A DNA stretch of 6,314 bases from Rickettsia typhi (GTDB lineage Bacteria > Pseudomonadota > Alphaproteobacteria > Rickettsiales > Rickettsiaceae). The notes under the pieces are model-generated. The model was not told the DNA's origin. It worked only from the letters and a program-made list of their open reading frames with translations, and ran no database searches. The stretch is taken from the NCBI GenBank assembly GCA_945875975.1, contig CAMCMD010000036.1, positions 1 to 6,314 on the forward strand, read 5' to 3'. This document shows, one piece after another, positions 6,225 through 6,314 of the stretch. Every line of letters starts with the position of its first letter. The first letter of the stretch is position 1. A program made the translations under genes and the position numbers.

Positions 6225-6314
6225 CTAAATTGTTTCCATTGCTTTGTCATCCTCCATGTTAAATTTTGGGATAAAGTTTTTCCGGTAAGACTCTCCCTCT
6301 AATATAATTCGATA
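6225..6314 (-). CDS. istB: IstB-type ATP-binding protein of IS21 family, C-terminal end only
   Basis: The last 29 codons are in the window, read on the minus strand and ending with tag at 6225-6227. They include YRIILEGESYRKNF, which matches the HNAYRIxLxGESxRK tail typical of IstB, the AAA+ helper ATPase that works with the IstA transposase in IS21 transposition. The Walker motifs would lie outside the window, so it cannot be judged whether the gene is complete. The stop codon lies within the terminal repeat region of the element, as is usual for this family. Confidence 0.75.
   Translation of the reverse strand, partial: YRIILEGESYRKNFIPKFNMEDDKAMETI

Larger units (their letters stand above)
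6168..6314 (-). mobile_element. End of an IS21-family element (right end, continues off window)
   Basis: From about 6168 the sequence reads TGTCACTGGCCAG, followed by two copies of aatgacccac (6185-6194 and 6210-6219) and an inverted copy tgggtca at 6198-6204, then the end of istB on the minus strand. Multiple short terminal repeats with TGGCCA and TGACCCA words just outside istB are typical of IS21-family ends. The exact tip is not fixed: 6168 is chosen because the family ends usually begin TG. The rest of the element lies beyond the right edge. Confidence 0.75.

Overview
The window is AT-rich DNA from an alphaproteobacterium, most probably a Rickettsiaceae-type intracellular bacterium (Rickettsia, Orientia, Megaira-like). 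The basis is base composition, a CarD that starts MSKKPEFKVGERVVYPSHGV, a 775-residue FtsK, and single housekeeping genes set among decaying insertion sequences. This placement comes from recognising protein families; no search was run.

Layout. Bases 1-148 look like the end of an IS21-type element whose body lies off the left edge. Bases 149-1060 hold no intact gene. This stretch is an insertion-sequence graveyard: a 73-bp direct repeat (265-337 and 579-651) that reads as two decayed copies of one transposase end, a large palindrome (371-442), a 56-codon fragment that may be ankyrin-like (717-887, minus), and a remnant of an IS6-family transposase (894-1037, minus). Next come carD (1069-1575, minus) and ftsK (1663-3990, minus), in the order ftsK then carD on the minus strand. 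A 298-bp divergent spacer carries a good ftsK promoter. It is followed by an intact, unrecognised 313-residue gene on the plus strand (4289-5230). That gene converges on a peptide deformylase gene (5405-6022, minus), and a strong symmetrical hairpin between them can terminate both. From about 6168 to the right edge lies the end of a second, different IS21-family element with the last 29 codons of istB.

How the genes relate. FtsK (division and chromosome segregation), CarD (RNA polymerase-binding regulator) and Def (removal of the N-terminal formyl group) are core functions with no pathway in common. They form a conserved island between two IS21-type ends. The most open biological question is the 313-residue hypothetical protein, which is intact, has its own expression signals, and may carry a diverged internal duplication. 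I see no CRISPR array, tRNA, rRNA or complete novel system.
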